NCBI RefSeq assembly: GCF_048270265.1
Contig: NZ_JBLWTD010000015.1
Coordinates: 7,297-71,296 of the forward strand
Direction of reading: 5' to 3'
Origin: Maricaulis sp048270265
Lineage (GTDB): Bacteria; Pseudomonadota; Alphaproteobacteria; Caulobacterales; Maricaulaceae
Length of the DNA stretch: 64,000 nt
Numbering within the stretch: the first letter of the stretch is position 1; the number at the start of each line of letters is the position of its first letter. Below the pieces are notes generated by a model. It was not told the origin of the DNA, did not search any database, and saw nothing but the letters and a program-made list of their open reading frames with translations. The position numbers and the translations under genes are program-made. This document shows positions 42,623 through 51,189 of this stretch, piece after piece.

Positions 42623-44491
42623 ATGTCTTTGACCATGACCCAGCCCATCATCCGCCGCCTGCCCGCGCAGACCGTCAATCGCATCGCCGCCGGCGAGGTG
42701 GTCGAACGGCCTGCCTCCGTGGTCAAGGAACTGGTGGAGAACGCCCTCGATGCCGGCGCCACCCGGATCGATATTGTCGCCGACAGTGGCGGCCTTACGC
42801 GCCTGCTGATCGAGGATAATGGCAAGGGCATGAGCGCCGAGGAGCTGGCGCTGTGCATCGAGCGCCACGCAACCTCGAAACTCCCCCTGGGTGAAGATGG
42901 TCAGGACGATCTGCTCAATATCGCCACCATGGGCTTTCGCGGTGAGGCGCTGCCCTCGATCGGTTCGATTGCCCGTCTGTCCATTGTCAGCCAGGCACGC
43001 GGTGCCGGCGATGCCTGGTCGGTCAGTGTCGAGGGCGGGCAGGCCGGAGACGTCGCCCCCGTCGCCCCGCTCGGACGTCCGGGCACGCGAATCGAAGTGC
43101 GCGACCTGTTCTATGCGACCCCGGCGCGCCTGAAATTCCTCAAGAGTGAACGGGCGGAGAATCTCGGCATTTCCGATGTCGTCAAACGTCTGGCCATGTC
43201 GCGGCCCGATGTCGGCTTCTTCCTGGTCCAGGACGGACGCAAGCGCCTGTCGATTGCCGCCGAGAGCGGCGATGATGCCGAGGCGCACAAGGCCCGGATG
43301 ACGGCCGTGATCGGTGCCGATTTCGGCGCCAATGCGCTGGAAGTCGATCAGGTGCGCGAAGGCGTGCGGGTGACCGGTTTCGCCAGTCTGCCGACCTATT
43401 CACGCGGCAATGCGATGCACCAGTATCTCTTCGTCAATGGCCGCCCGGTGCGCGACAAGCTGCTCGGCGGTGCCGTGCGCGGCGCCTATCAGGATTTCCT
43501 TGCCCGCGACCGCCATCCCGTCGTCGCCCTCAATGTCGAACTCCCGACCAGCCAGGTGGATGTCAATGTCCACCCTGCCAAGGCCGAGGTCCGCTTCCGC
43601 GATGCCGGCCTGGTGCGCGGGCTGATCGTCGGGGCGCTGCGCCATGCCCTCGCGGGGGCCGGTCACAGGGCCTCCACGACCGTTGCCGGCCATGCCCTTG
43701 GTGCGGTGCGCCCGGAGGGGTATCGGCCACTACAGGGCGCCCAGTACCAGGCGCCGACCCATTCACCGCTCTGGGGCCGCATGCCGGAACCGCATCAGCC
43801 GGGCGTGTTCGAGCCGGGCATGTCGGCGCGGATCGAGCGCGATGATACGCCGGAAGACGCTCCGGGCTTGCCTGCGGGCATGGAGGGCCAGCCGCAGGCT
43901 CCGGCGCCGGACTGGCCGCTGGGCATTGCGCGGGCGCAATTGCACGAGACCTATGTCATCGCCCAGACGGCCGACGGTATCGTCATCGTCGACCAGCACG
44001 CAGCGCATGAACGCCTGGTCTATGAACGCATGAAGGCGATGATCGCCGAGACCGGTGTGCAGCGCCAGCGCCTGCTCGTGCCGGAAATTGTCGATCTGGA
44101 AGAGGCTGAGGCCCAGCGCCTGCTCGACCGCAGTCATGAGCTCGCCGAACTGGGTCTGGTGATCGAGGGCTTCGGTGCCGGTTCAATCGCGGTGCGCGAA
44201 ACGCCGGCCTTGCTGAAAAAGCTGAATGTCCAGGGCCTGATCCGCGATCTCGCCGATGATCTTGCCGAATATGACCAGGCGCTGTCCCTGAAGGAAAAAC
44301 TCGAGGATGTCGTCGGCACCATGGCCTGCCATGGCTCGGTGCGCGCCGGACGGCGTCTCAATGGCGAAGAGATGAATGCCCTGCTGCGCGAGATGGAGGC
44401 GACACCCCATTCCGGCCAGTGCAATCATGGCCGCCCGACCTATGTCGAGCTGAAACTGGCGGATATCGAACGCCTGTTCGGACGGCGCTAG
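42623..44491 (+). CDS. mutL: DNA mismatch repair protein MutL
   Basis: 622 residues. GHKL ATPase start IAAGEVVERPASVVKELVEN near residues 20-40, with ATP-binding DNGKGM and FRGEALPSI motifs, then a linker rich in Pro and Gly from about residues 340-430, and a C-terminal dimerisation domain ending GRPTYVELK. DQHAAHERLVYERM begins the C-terminal domain. There is no clear endonuclease DQHA(X)2E(X)4E difference beyond DQHAAHERLVYE, so the endonuclease site may be intact. It matches MutS-MutL repair. Its stop overlaps the convergent gene's stop. Confidence 0.96.
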   Translation: MSLTMTQPIIRRLPAQTVNRIAAGEVVERPASVVKELVENALDAGATRIDIVADSGGLTRLLIEDNGKGMSAEELALCIERHATSKLPLGEDGQDDLLNIATMGFRGEALPSIGSIARLSIVSQARGAGDAWSVSVEGGQAGDVAPVAPLGRPGTRIEVRDLFYATPARLKFLKSERAENLGISDVVKRLAMSRPDVGFFLVQDGRKRLSIAAESGDDAEAHKARMTAVIGADFGANALEVDQVREGVRVTGFASLPTYSRGNAMHQYLFVNGRPVRDKLLGGAVRGAYQDFLARDRHPVVALNVELPTSQVDVNVHPAKAEVRFRDAGLVRGLIVGALRHALAGAGHRASTTVAGHALGAVRPEGYRPLQGAQYQAPTHSPLWGRMPEPHQPGVFEPGMSARIERDDTPEDAPGLPAGMEGQPQAPAPDWPLGIARAQLHETYVIAQTADGIVIVDQHAAHERLVYERMKAMIAETGVQRQRLLVPEIVDLEEAEAQRLLDRSHELAELGLVIEGFGAGSIAVRETPALLKKLNVQGLIRDLADDLAEYDQALSLKEKLEDVVGTMACHGSVRAGRRLNGEEMNALLREMEATPHSGQCNHGRPTYVELKLADIERLFGRR

Positions 44492-45627
44492 GCTGAGGCC
44501 TGCCGGTCCGTTGCCTTGTCGAAGCTGAGATCGAGGGAGTGGGCCAGCTCGCCGATGAGTTCATTGGCGATGTCGACATCGACGCGCGTCTCGGTGTCCT
44601 TGCCCTGCCGGTAATTCCAGAAATCGCAGGCATGCGAGATCTCGCCGATCGCCCGCCCGATCTCGGAAAAGGACTGGCTGGCACCGCGCAGGAAGGTCTG
44701 GAAGGGCAGCGGATCATTCTCGTCGATCAGTGACTGGAACACGGTGTCGTAATTGACGAGATGGACTTTGACCGAGGCGAAATTCTCGTCGAGGCGCTGC
44801 AGGATCCGCCGCACCAGGCCATAGATGAAGACCTTGTCTTCCTGGCTGGCCCTGGCAAGACGCATGCTGGCCATGCGGGTGGCAACAGCCGGGAAGCCCT
44901 GCAGCAGGCGCGCATAGCACCACTTGTAGTACAGCACGCCCTTCCAGCCCTTCAGCGACCGCTCGAAATCATCGATGCCGAAGCGCAGGGCGTGACGCAG
45001 CGGCGCGAGCGCCGGGTTGGTGGGATCTTCCATCATCAGATGGGTCAGACGGTCGGCGGTGAGATCGATATCCAGCCCCGCCGCTCCGCTGGCCCGGTCG
45101 ACCAGGGCGCGCATGTCGCGGCGCAGGAAGGAGCGCACCGCGCGGATATCCTGCAATGAAATGTCGAAATAACAATCGGCCACCTGGCGGCCGAGCCCCT
45201 GGGTCACATCGCGCAGCAGATAGGGGTCGAGCGAGGGCAGGCGGGCAATTTCCCGCAGCAGTTCCAGGTCGCGGCTGATCGCTTCATTGGGCGTGTTCGG
45301 CCCGACTGCCTCGCGAAAGGCCGAGTCCAGATTGGGTTGCTCGACAAACAGGGCATAGCCGCCGAGCTTGAGGTCAGACTTGCTGAACGGAAAAACGATC
45401 TTCGTCGCGGTGGCGCGATGCGTGTGGACATAGGGCCGGTCCTGGGCCCGCAGCGCATGTTTCAGCAGGATGGCATCATTGAGCCGCCGGCAGCTGAACA
45501 GGGGCGAGGCGGCGTGCGCCGGGTTCGTCGCATTGAGACGCGCAATTTCGTGCAGGTTCAGGACGCGCGCCGATGCGGCTGTCCTGGCCAGGCGATGCAA
45601 GCTTCTGAGTTGATGCGTGCCTGTCAT
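44488..45627 (-). CDS. conserved hypothetical protein, 379 residues
   Basis: Unrecognised. The start is ATG 45627, with a GTG five codons upstream as an alternative. It appears cytoplasmic (no signal or membrane segment), helical and Leu/Arg-rich throughout, with several acidic-basic stretches (DIALHDLRE-like repeats are absent). FFSCRR-type sequence near the start, PFSKSDLKLGGYALF near residue 80, and YYKWCYARLLQGFPAVATRM near residue 245 would be its anchors for a search. No catalytic motif identified. Convergent with mutL. Confidence 0.65.
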   Translation of the reverse strand: MTGTHQLRSLHRLARTAASARVLNLHEIARLNATNPAHAASPLFSCRRLNDAILLKHALRAQDRPYVHTHRATATKIVFPFSKSDLKLGGYALFVEQPNLDSAFREAVGPNTPNEAISRDLELLREIARLPSLDPYLLRDVTQGLGRQVADCYFDISLQDIRAVRSFLRRDMRALVDRASGAAGLDIDLTADRLTHLMMEDPTNPALAPLRHALRFGIDDFERSLKGWKGVLYYKWCYARLLQGFPAVATRMASMRLARASQEDKVFIYGLVRRILQRLDENFASVKVHLVNYDTVFQSLIDENDPLPFQTFLRGASQSFSEIGRAIGEISHACDFWNYRQGKDTETRVDVDIANELIGELAHSLDLSFDKATDRQASA

Positions 45628-45754
45628 GTCCGCCCCGGTCACGTGTGCATCCAGCTGAACGCTATCTCCGGGAGAATTGGGGACAAATTCGAATTTACGG
45701 TTAATGCGGGTGCGCCCGGTCCGCGCTCCCGCGGACGGGGGCGGAAGGTGCGGC

Positions 45755-46318
45755 TCAGTTGTCGCGTTCGAGGAACATCACCTTGGCGGCGCCATATTCG
45801 CGCTCATTGGCGCAGATCCAGCCGGGGGTTTCCGGCTTTTCCTCGATTCCCACTTCCAGCATGGCGACGGCATCTTCAGCCACCCAATTGCCGGTCAGCA
45901 GTTTGCCAAGTGCCTTTTCGCCGAGCCCGCTGCCATAGGGCGGGTCGAGGAACACCAGATCGAAGGGTTCGGCCATCGCGGCCGGCCTGGAGCCCATTGC
46001 GGTGGCATCCTTGCGGTGCAGACCGGTCTGGGAGAAGAGTTTGAGCGTCTGGATGTTCTCGTGGATCGCTGAGCGTGCACCGGCCTCATTGTCGACGAAC
46101 AGGCAGTAGGCCGCGCCGCGCGACAGGGCTTCCAGGCCGAGTCCGCCGGAACCGGCAAACAGGTCCAGCACCCGGCTGCCGACCAGGGGCGGAGCCCATT
46201 CGGCATGTTCGAGCACGTTGAAAATCGCTTCGCGGGCCCGGTCCGAAGTCGGACGTGTCGTGCGTCCCTTGGGCGCGCCGATGGTGCGGCCCTTGTATAA
46301 TCCACCAACAATTCTCAT
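45755..46318 (-). CDS. rsmD: 16S rRNA (guanine-966-N2) methyltransferase
   Basis: 187 residues. SAM-binding motif DLFAGSGGLGLEALSRG near residue 45 and the catalytic LDPPYG near residue 125 (the N6/N2-type methyltransferase motif IV) identify the family. MRIVGGLYKGR is its usual start. It modifies the small-subunit rRNA after assembly. It follows the pseudouridine synthase by 3 bases on the same strand. Confidence 0.95.
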   Translation of the reverse strand: MRIVGGLYKGRTIGAPKGRTTRPTSDRAREAIFNVLEHAEWAPPLVGSRVLDLFAGSGGLGLEALSRGAAYCLFVDNEAGARSAIHENIQTLKLFSQTGLHRKDATAMGSRPAAMAEPFDLVFLDPPYGSGLGEKALGKLLTGNWVAEDAVAMLEVGIEEKPETPGWICANEREYGAAKVMFLERDN

Positions 46319-46321
46319 GGC

Positions 46322-47476
46322 CTAGCTGCGCCCCCTTGGCTTGCGGTCGGTGCCGGGCTTGCCGGTGGAGCTGCCGGGTCTGGCGGCGGGATTGCGGTTT
46401 TTGCCGGCGAGCTGAAAACCGGTTTTCGGCTTGCTGCTGCCCGTCTTGCCGGCCGGTGGCTTGCCGCCGAACTTGCGGCCATCGGCCCGCTTGGTATCAA
46501 CCGGCTCGGCCGCGGCCGCTCTCGGGTCCGAGCGTTTCGGCCCGCCACGCTTGGGATCACCACGTTTGGGATCGGGGCGCTTGGAATCCGGGCGGGCCCG
46601 TGGGCCGCGCGTGCGGGAATCCTCGAGATACTGCACCGGTTTGGCGAAGCCGGGCTGGCCGGCACCGCCCATGGTGCGCTTGGCCGGGCGCTTGGCAGGG
46701 CGGGTGCTGGCGGCGGCCAGCTCCTCGAACACATGCCCGTCTTCCATCAGATGTCCACACTGGTCCTTGAGGACGCGCGAGGCGACGGATTTGACTTCAC
46801 CGCGATCGATTGTACCGAGCTGGAATGGCCCATAGGCGATCCGGATGAGCCGGTTGACGCGCAGGCCGACGGCATCGAGGGCGCGGCGCACCTCGCGGTT
46901 CTTGCCTTCCTTGATGCCGATCGTCAGCCAGATATTCGAACCGGTCTCGCGTTCGACTTCCACTTCCATCGGGCCGTATTTGATGCCTTCCACCGTGATG
47001 CCGGCCTGCAGCTTGGCGATGGCGGCATTGTCGATCGTGCCGAAGGCGCGGGCGCGATAGCGCCGCGTCCAGCCGGTGGAGGGCAATTCCAGGGCGCGGG
47101 CGAGGGCGCCGTCATTGGTCAGAAGAAGCAGGCCTTCCGATGTCAGGTCGAGCCGGCCGATCGAGATCACCCGGCCGATTTCCTTCGGCAGCTTGTCGAA
47201 GACGGTTTCGCGCCCTTCCGGGTCGCTATGGGTCGTCACCAGGCCGGCGGGCTTGTGATACAGCCACAGGCGCGTGGCCTCGGGCGTTTCCACCAGGACA
47301 CCGTCGACGACGATCGTCTCGCGGCCCGTCACCTTGAAGGCCGGGGTGTCGAGCGTCTTGCCGTCCACCTTCACCCGTCCGCCCTCGATCATGCGTTCGA
47401 TCTCGCGCCGCGAAGCGACGCCGGCACGGGCGAGGTATTTGGCGATGCGTTCGCCGGTCTCTGCTGCGTCGGTCAA
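46322..47476 (-). CDS. rluB: RluB/RsuA-family pseudouridine synthase
   Basis: 384 residues. S4 RNA-binding domain at residues 10-65 (KYLARAGVASRREIERMIEG), then the catalytic RsuA motif GRLDLTSEGLLLLTNDG near residue 105 with the essential Asp, and KEGKNREVRRALDAVGL. The last 130 residues are a very basic, Pro/Gly/Lys-rich tail, probably disordered. Homologous enzymes act on 23S rRNA (RluB, RluE, RluF) or 16S rRNA (RsuA). RluB is the closest by feel. The start is TTG, as no ATG lies before the S4 domain. The start region is divergent from tadA with 37 bases between. Confidence 0.9.
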   Translation of the reverse strand: MTDAAETGERIAKYLARAGVASRREIERMIEGGRVKVDGKTLDTPAFKVTGRETIVVDGVLVETPEATRLWLYHKPAGLVTTHSDPEGRETVFDKLPKEIGRVISIGRLDLTSEGLLLLTNDGALARALELPSTGWTRRYRARAFGTIDNAAIAKLQAGITVEGIKYGPMEVEVERETGSNIWLTIGIKEGKNREVRRALDAVGLRVNRLIRIAYGPFQLGTIDRGEVKSVASRVLKDQCGHLMEDGHVFEELAAASTRPAKRPAKRTMGGAGQPGFAKPVQYLEDSRTRGPRARPDSKRPDPKRGDPKRGGPKRSDPRAAAAEPVDTKRADGRKFGGKPPAGKTGSSKPKTGFQLAGKNRNPAARPGSSTGKPGTDRKPRGRS

Positions 47477-47513
47477 ACTTGACCCTTTCCCATCGGCGCT
47501 CTACGCCGCCAAT

Positions 47514-47996
47514 ATGACAACGTCGCGAGATACCGGGTTTATGGAGGCGGCACTACGCCTGGCGCAAGCGGCAGCGGAAGCTGGCGAAACGCCAATCGGT
47601 GCAATCATCGTCGATCCGGCCACGGACGAGATCATCGCGAGCGCGCATAATAGCCCGATTGCGGGCCATGATCCAACCGGGCACGCAGAAATACTCGCCT
47701 TGCGCGCCGCAGCGGCCCGGCTTGGCAATTATCGCCTCCCGGGACTGGAGCTGTTCGTGACGCTGGAACCATGCGCCATGTGCGCCGGCGCCATCAGCCA
47801 CGCCAGGATTGGCCGTCTGGTCTATGGGGCCGATGATGCCAAGGGCGGGGCGGTTGCGCACGGGCCGCGCTTTTTCGAACAACCCACCTGCCACTCCCGC
47901 CCGCAGGTCACATCCGGCATTCTGGCCGAGGAGAGCGCGGCGCTCCTGCGCGGGTTTTTCCGGGCGCGCCGCAAGGCGAAAACCAGTGACGTTTGA
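47514..47996 (+). CDS. tadA: tRNA adenosine-34 deaminase
   Basis: 160 residues. The zinc-dependent deaminase signature is complete: GHAEILAL (His and Glu) near residue 64 and EPCAMCAGA (two Cys) near residue 86. It turns A34 of tRNA-Arg(ACG) into inosine. The ATG at 47514 gives an N-terminus like that of other TadA proteins. The GTG of the next gene lies within its last codons. Confidence 0.93.
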   Translation: MTTSRDTGFMEAALRLAQAAAEAGETPIGAIIVDPATDEIIASAHNSPIAGHDPTGHAEILALRAAAARLGNYRLPGLELFVTLEPCAMCAGAISHARIGRLVYGADDAKGGAVAHGPRFFEQPTCHSRPQVTSGILAEESAALLRGFFRARRKAKTSDV

Positions 47997-48318
47997 TCCT
48001 GACCTTGCCGACCGCATGGAGGCCGCCCTGGTCGCGCGCGGTGCCATGCCGGCGCGCCGCCGGATGTTCGGCGGTATCGCCCTGATGGTGAATGGCCATA
48101 TGAGCTATGGCACCTCGAATGAGGAGATGCATGTCCGCGTGGGGCCGGAGCGCTATGCCGAGGCACTGACCCGGCCGGGCGCGCGTATCATGGACATGAC
48201 CGGCAAGGTGATGACGGGCTGGGTCACCATCGATGGTCCGTCCGATCTCGACGAGGACGAGCTCGGCGGCTGGGCCGGTCTGGCGCTAGACTTCAACCGC
48301 ACCCTGGCACCGAAATAA
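47986..48318 (+). CDS. TfoX N-terminal domain protein
   Basis: 110 residues from a GTG start overlapping the tadA stop (GTG at 47986, tadA TGA at 47994-47996). MFGGIALMVNGHMSYG and ARIMDMTGKVMTGWVTID are the TfoX_N hallmarks. The C-terminal half of competence regulators (TfoX_C) is missing, as in many stand-alone members. Function unknown. The overlap implies co-expression with tadA. Confidence 0.82.
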   Translation: MTFDPDLADRMEAALVARGAMPARRRMFGGIALMVNGHMSYGTSNEEMHVRVGPERYAEALTRPGARIMDMTGKVMTGWVTIDGPSDLDEDELGGWAGLALDFNRTLAPK

Positions 48319-48322
48319 CGGC

Positions 48323-48901
48323 TCAGGCCGCGAGCCGCGCCTCCAGCCCGTCCCGCGCCGCCGGCCACTCTTCCCTGAGCATGGAAAAATACACCGAGTT
48401 CCGCCATTCGCCGGTCCAGCACAGCAGGTGATGGCGCAGCGTGCCTTCCTTTGTGGCCCCCATTTTCAACATCGCATTCTGTGAGCGCAGATTCTTGTGG
48501 TGGGTCTTGAGCTCGACGCGCTCGGCACCGGCATCGAAGGCATTGCCGAGCAGGAGGTGTTTGCAGGCCGGATTGACCTTGCTGCCGCGGGCTTCGGCGC
48601 AATACCAGGTCCAGCCGACCTCCAGCCGTTTGTGGGGCGGGGTGATCGCCAGATAGGCACTATGACCCAGCGCCGTCCCGTCGCCCTGCCGGCGCACGAG
48701 GTGAGAGACCTGGTCGCCGCGCGCCTGGCCGGCCAGCATGAGATCGAACCAGGGATCGAAATGATCGCCATCGCCGCGGATCGAGGTCAGCGCCCACAGC
48801 TCGGCTTCCGCTGCCAGCGGCCGCAACTCCTCGCGATGGGCCTCGACCAGCGGCTCAAGCCGGACAATGTCATTTTCAAGTACGCGCGCTTTGATCTGCA
48901 T
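48323..48901 (-). CDS. GNAT family N-acetyltransferase (RimJ/RimL-like)
   Basis: 192 residues. It has the RimJ/RimL layout: opening LENDIVRLEPL, central LEVGWTWYCAEARGSKVNPA and the C-terminal motif TGEWRNSVYFSML. This would acetylate protein N-termini, small molecules or antibiotics. Substrate unknown. It lies 3 bases downstream of the TauE-like gene on the same strand, so they are likely one operon. Confidence 0.85.
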   Translation of the reverse strand: MQIKARVLENDIVRLEPLVEAHREELRPLAAEAELWALTSIRGDGDHFDPWFDLMLAGQARGDQVSHLVRRQGDGTALGHSAYLAITPPHKRLEVGWTWYCAEARGSKVNPACKHLLLGNAFDAGAERVELKTHHKNLRSQNAMLKMGATKEGTLRHHLLCWTGEWRNSVYFSMLREEWPAARDGLEARLAA

Positions 48902-48904
48902 GGC

Positions 48905-49642
48905 TCAGCTCCCGATCAGCAAGAGCGCTCCGCGTATCACATAGATCGCGCCAATTCCTGACACGATCCATTTCGTCCAGTTACGGAATTGAACATCGCT
49001 CATCACCTCCAGCAGGCGCGCGCCCAGTGTGGTGCCGATGATCGCGAGCGGGCCGGCGATCAGCAGCCAGTGAACTTGCGGCAGCGCCCCGGCGGCAATC
49101 GCCGGAGCGATGTAATAGGCGACCTTCACCAGGTGGGAGACGACCTGTGTCGCCGCCTTGGTGGCCACGATGATGCGCCGGTCGCGCGGGGCGGCGACGA
49201 AGAAGACATCGACCAGCGGACCGGACACGCCGGCGACGGTATTGAGTCCGGTGACGAGAAAGCCGCAGATCGCCGCCTGGACCGGATTGCCGGCATCCAG
49301 TTTGAGCCATTTGCGGGGAATCCAGATCACGGCCGGCACCAGGCCCAACACGATGAACAGCCAGGGCTTGGGCAGTTCGAAGGCGGCGAAGAACAGGACG
49401 GCCGCCGCGCTCGCCGAGCCCGTCAGATAAATGCCGAGGATGCGCCAGTCGATCCATTTGCCGAGCAATATGGCGCGCCAGCCATTGGAGACGGTCTGGA
49501 CCACCCCATGCACCACCATGGCGGCGGAGACCGGCAGGATCATCGCCAGCACCCCCATCAGGATCAACCCGCCCGCCATGCCGAAAATCCCGGAGATGAA
49601 GGCCGTGATGAAGACGGAGATGATCAGGATGAGGATATTCAT
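48905..49642 (-). CDS. TauE/SafE family membrane exporter
   Basis: 245 residues with about eight hydrophobic segments. Start chosen at MNILILIISVFITAFISG. The family repeat is visible twice, as GIFGMAGGLILMGVL and LNTVAGVSGPLVDVFFV. Members export sulphite, sulphoacetate or other organosulphur anions, driven by the proton gradient, but many have unknown cargo. No sulphur-metabolism genes are adjacent. Next gene on the strand is GNAT. Confidence 0.85.
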   Translation of the reverse strand: MNILILIISVFITAFISGIFGMAGGLILMGVLAMILPVSAAMVVHGVVQTVSNGWRAILLGKWIDWRILGIYLTGSASAAAVLFFAAFELPKPWLFIVLGLVPAVIWIPRKWLKLDAGNPVQAAICGFLVTGLNTVAGVSGPLVDVFFVAAPRDRRIIVATKAATQVVSHLVKVAYYIAPAIAAGALPQVHWLLIAGPLAIIGTTLGARLLEVMSDVQFRNWTKWIVSGIGAIYVIRGALLLIGS

Positions 49643-49725
49643 ACGGCGTGGACCAACACGCGGCCCGGCGATGGCGGGCGCGGCCAAACTTGCGGAACAC
49701 AACGGGAACGTGTAGTGTTCACGGG

Positions 49726-50010
49726 ATGTGGTCCAAGCTGCTTCGATGTCTGATGCAGGTCTCCGCCGGTATAGGCGCGGTGGTCGCGCGCATTACGCTT
49801 CCGCTGCGCCGACCGAGTGTATCGGTCTGGCGGAACTGGGAAGTGGTTTGCCGCGCGGCCGGGCTGGGGGCGATTGGACTGTCGGTGTTCGCCGAGGGCG
49901 GGCAGGTTCAGCCTGGCAGCATCCTCGCCGGTATCATTGTGCTGATCGCGAGCACATACTGCGCCTATCGAGCGGGCGAAATGGAGGCAGAAGATGATCG
50001 GTTCCGTTGA
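49726..50010 (+). CDS. small membrane protein, 94 residues
   Basis: Unrecognised. Two hydrophobic stretches, VSAGIGAVVARITL and AAGLGAIGLSVFAEGG, and a third IIVLIASTYCAYRAG, then an acidic tail (EMEAEDDRFR). The ATG at 49726 has CACGGG upstream, a weak ribosome site. The start codon lies in the gap between the divergent TauE-like gene and the phosphotransferase. Its last 17 bases overlap a second tiny gene. Confidence 0.5.
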   Translation: MWSKLLRCLMQVSAGIGAVVARITLPLRRPSVSVWRNWEVVCRAAGLGAIGLSVFAEGGQVQPGSILAGIIVLIASTYCAYRAGEMEAEDDRFR

Positions 50011-50128
50011 AGTCAGTCTGTGGCCCCTGGTCGTATTCACCGTGTTTATGGTCGCCGTCATAGCCATCGCCAGTTACAATGAAACGCGCGCCCGGCGGGA
50101 CAAGGATGCCAGGGACGAAACGTCCTAG
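49994..50128 (+). CDS. very small membrane protein, 44 residues
   Basis: Unrecognised. A single membrane segment (LVVFTVFMVAVIAIAS near residues 12-27) with a short N-terminus and a basic, then acidic tail (RARRDKDARDETS). The ribosome site GGAGGCAGAAG lies at optimal distance from the ATG, inside the end of the preceding gene, a strong sign of real translation. It ends in the same CTAG as the convergent phosphotransferase gene. Confidence 0.6.
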   Translation: MIGSVEVSLWPLVVFTVFMVAVIAIASYNETRARRDKDARDETS

Positions 50129-51189
50129 GCGCCGGCCTTCTTCGCAAATCCCCACGCACCCTCGGCCAGCGGTTTGACGGCCTGGCCTATTTCCAGCGCC
50201 TTGGCATTGGAGGCATTGCCCTGCAGCGCCCGGGCATAGACGCCCTGGCAGATCGAGGCGAGGCGGAACAGGTTGTAGGCAAAGTAGAAGTCGAGCTCGG
50301 GGATGCCGTCGCGGCCGGTGCGTTCGCAATAGGCCTTGGTATAGGCGGCGACATCGGGAATGCCGAGCGCCGCCAGGTCGACGCCGAGGAAGCCGTTGCG
50401 GATCGTTGGCGGCACCATCCAGCCCATCAGCTGATAGGTGAAATCGGCCATCGGATCGCCCAGAGTCGAAAGCTCCCAGTCGAGCACGGCGATGACGCGC
50501 GGCTCGGTCGGGTGGAAGACCATATTGTCGAGCCGGTAATCGCCATGCACCACGCTGGTGCGCTCCTGCTCGGGCGCGGCTGTAGGCAGCCAGTCGATCA
50601 GCTGGTCCATCGCCTCGATCGTGTCGGTTTCGGCGGCGCGATATTGCTTCGACCAGCGGCCGATCTGGCGCTGGAAATAATTGCCCGGCTTGCCATAGTC
50701 CGACAGGCCTGCGGCCTCGACATCGATGGCATGCAGCTGCGCCAGGGTGGCATTGGAGGCGTCATAGATCGCGGCGCGCTCGGCCGGTTCCATGCCCGGC
50801 AGCAGCGGATCCCAGAAGATCCGGCCCTCGACGAATTCCATGACATAGAATTCCGTGCCGATGACATCGCGGTCCATGCACAGGCCATACATCACGGGGC
50901 AGGGGAAGCCGGCCTCGCCCAGGGCCTTCATGACGCGGAATTCGCGGTCGACGGCATGGGCTGACGGCAGGAGCTTGCCCGGTGGCTTGCGCCGCAGCAC
51001 ATAGCTGCGCGACGGCGTTGCCAGCTTGTAGGTCGGATTGGATTGCCCGCCCTTGAACTGGCTGACGCTCAGCGGACCGGCATAGCCGTCGACATGCTCC
51101 GACATCCAGCCCGCCAGGGCCGCCTCGTCAAAGGCCAGCGCATCGGCAACATCCTTGGTGCCGGAAAAACTCTCATCAACCGTGCTCAT
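50125..51189 (-). CDS. APH-family phosphotransferase (ACAD10/11-like)
   Basis: 354 residues. The kinase fold has VVHGDYRLDNMVF (catalytic Asp and Asn) near residue 213 and AVLDWELSTLGDPMADF near residue 238. SQFKGGQSNPTYKL begins the nucleotide loop. This variety is closer to acyl-CoA dehydrogenase 10/11-associated kinases, which act on hydroxy acids or their CoA derivatives, than to aminoglycoside kinases. It shares an ATGA overlap with the upstream amidohydrolase gene, so both are one operon. Confidence 0.85.
   Translation of the reverse strand: MSTVDESFSGTKDVADALAFDEAALAGWMSEHVDGYAGPLSVSQFKGGQSNPTYKLATPSRSYVLRRKPPGKLLPSAHAVDREFRVMKALGEAGFPCPVMYGLCMDRDVIGTEFYVMEFVEGRIFWDPLLPGMEPAERAAIYDASNATLAQLHAIDVEAAGLSDYGKPGNYFQRQIGRWSKQYRAAETDTIEAMDQLIDWLPTAAPEQERTSVVHGDYRLDNMVFHPTEPRVIAVLDWELSTLGDPMADFTYQLMGWMVPPTIRNGFLGVDLAALGIPDVAAYTKAYCERTGRDGIPELDFYFAYNLFRLASICQGVYARALQGNASNAKALEIGQAVKPLAEGAWGFAKKAGA

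Noticed and set aside
47476..47514. Upstream in-frame extension of tadA from 47274
   Set aside because: The extension runs antisense through the rluB start and lacks deaminase sequence. The ATG at 47514 matches the family's N-terminus.
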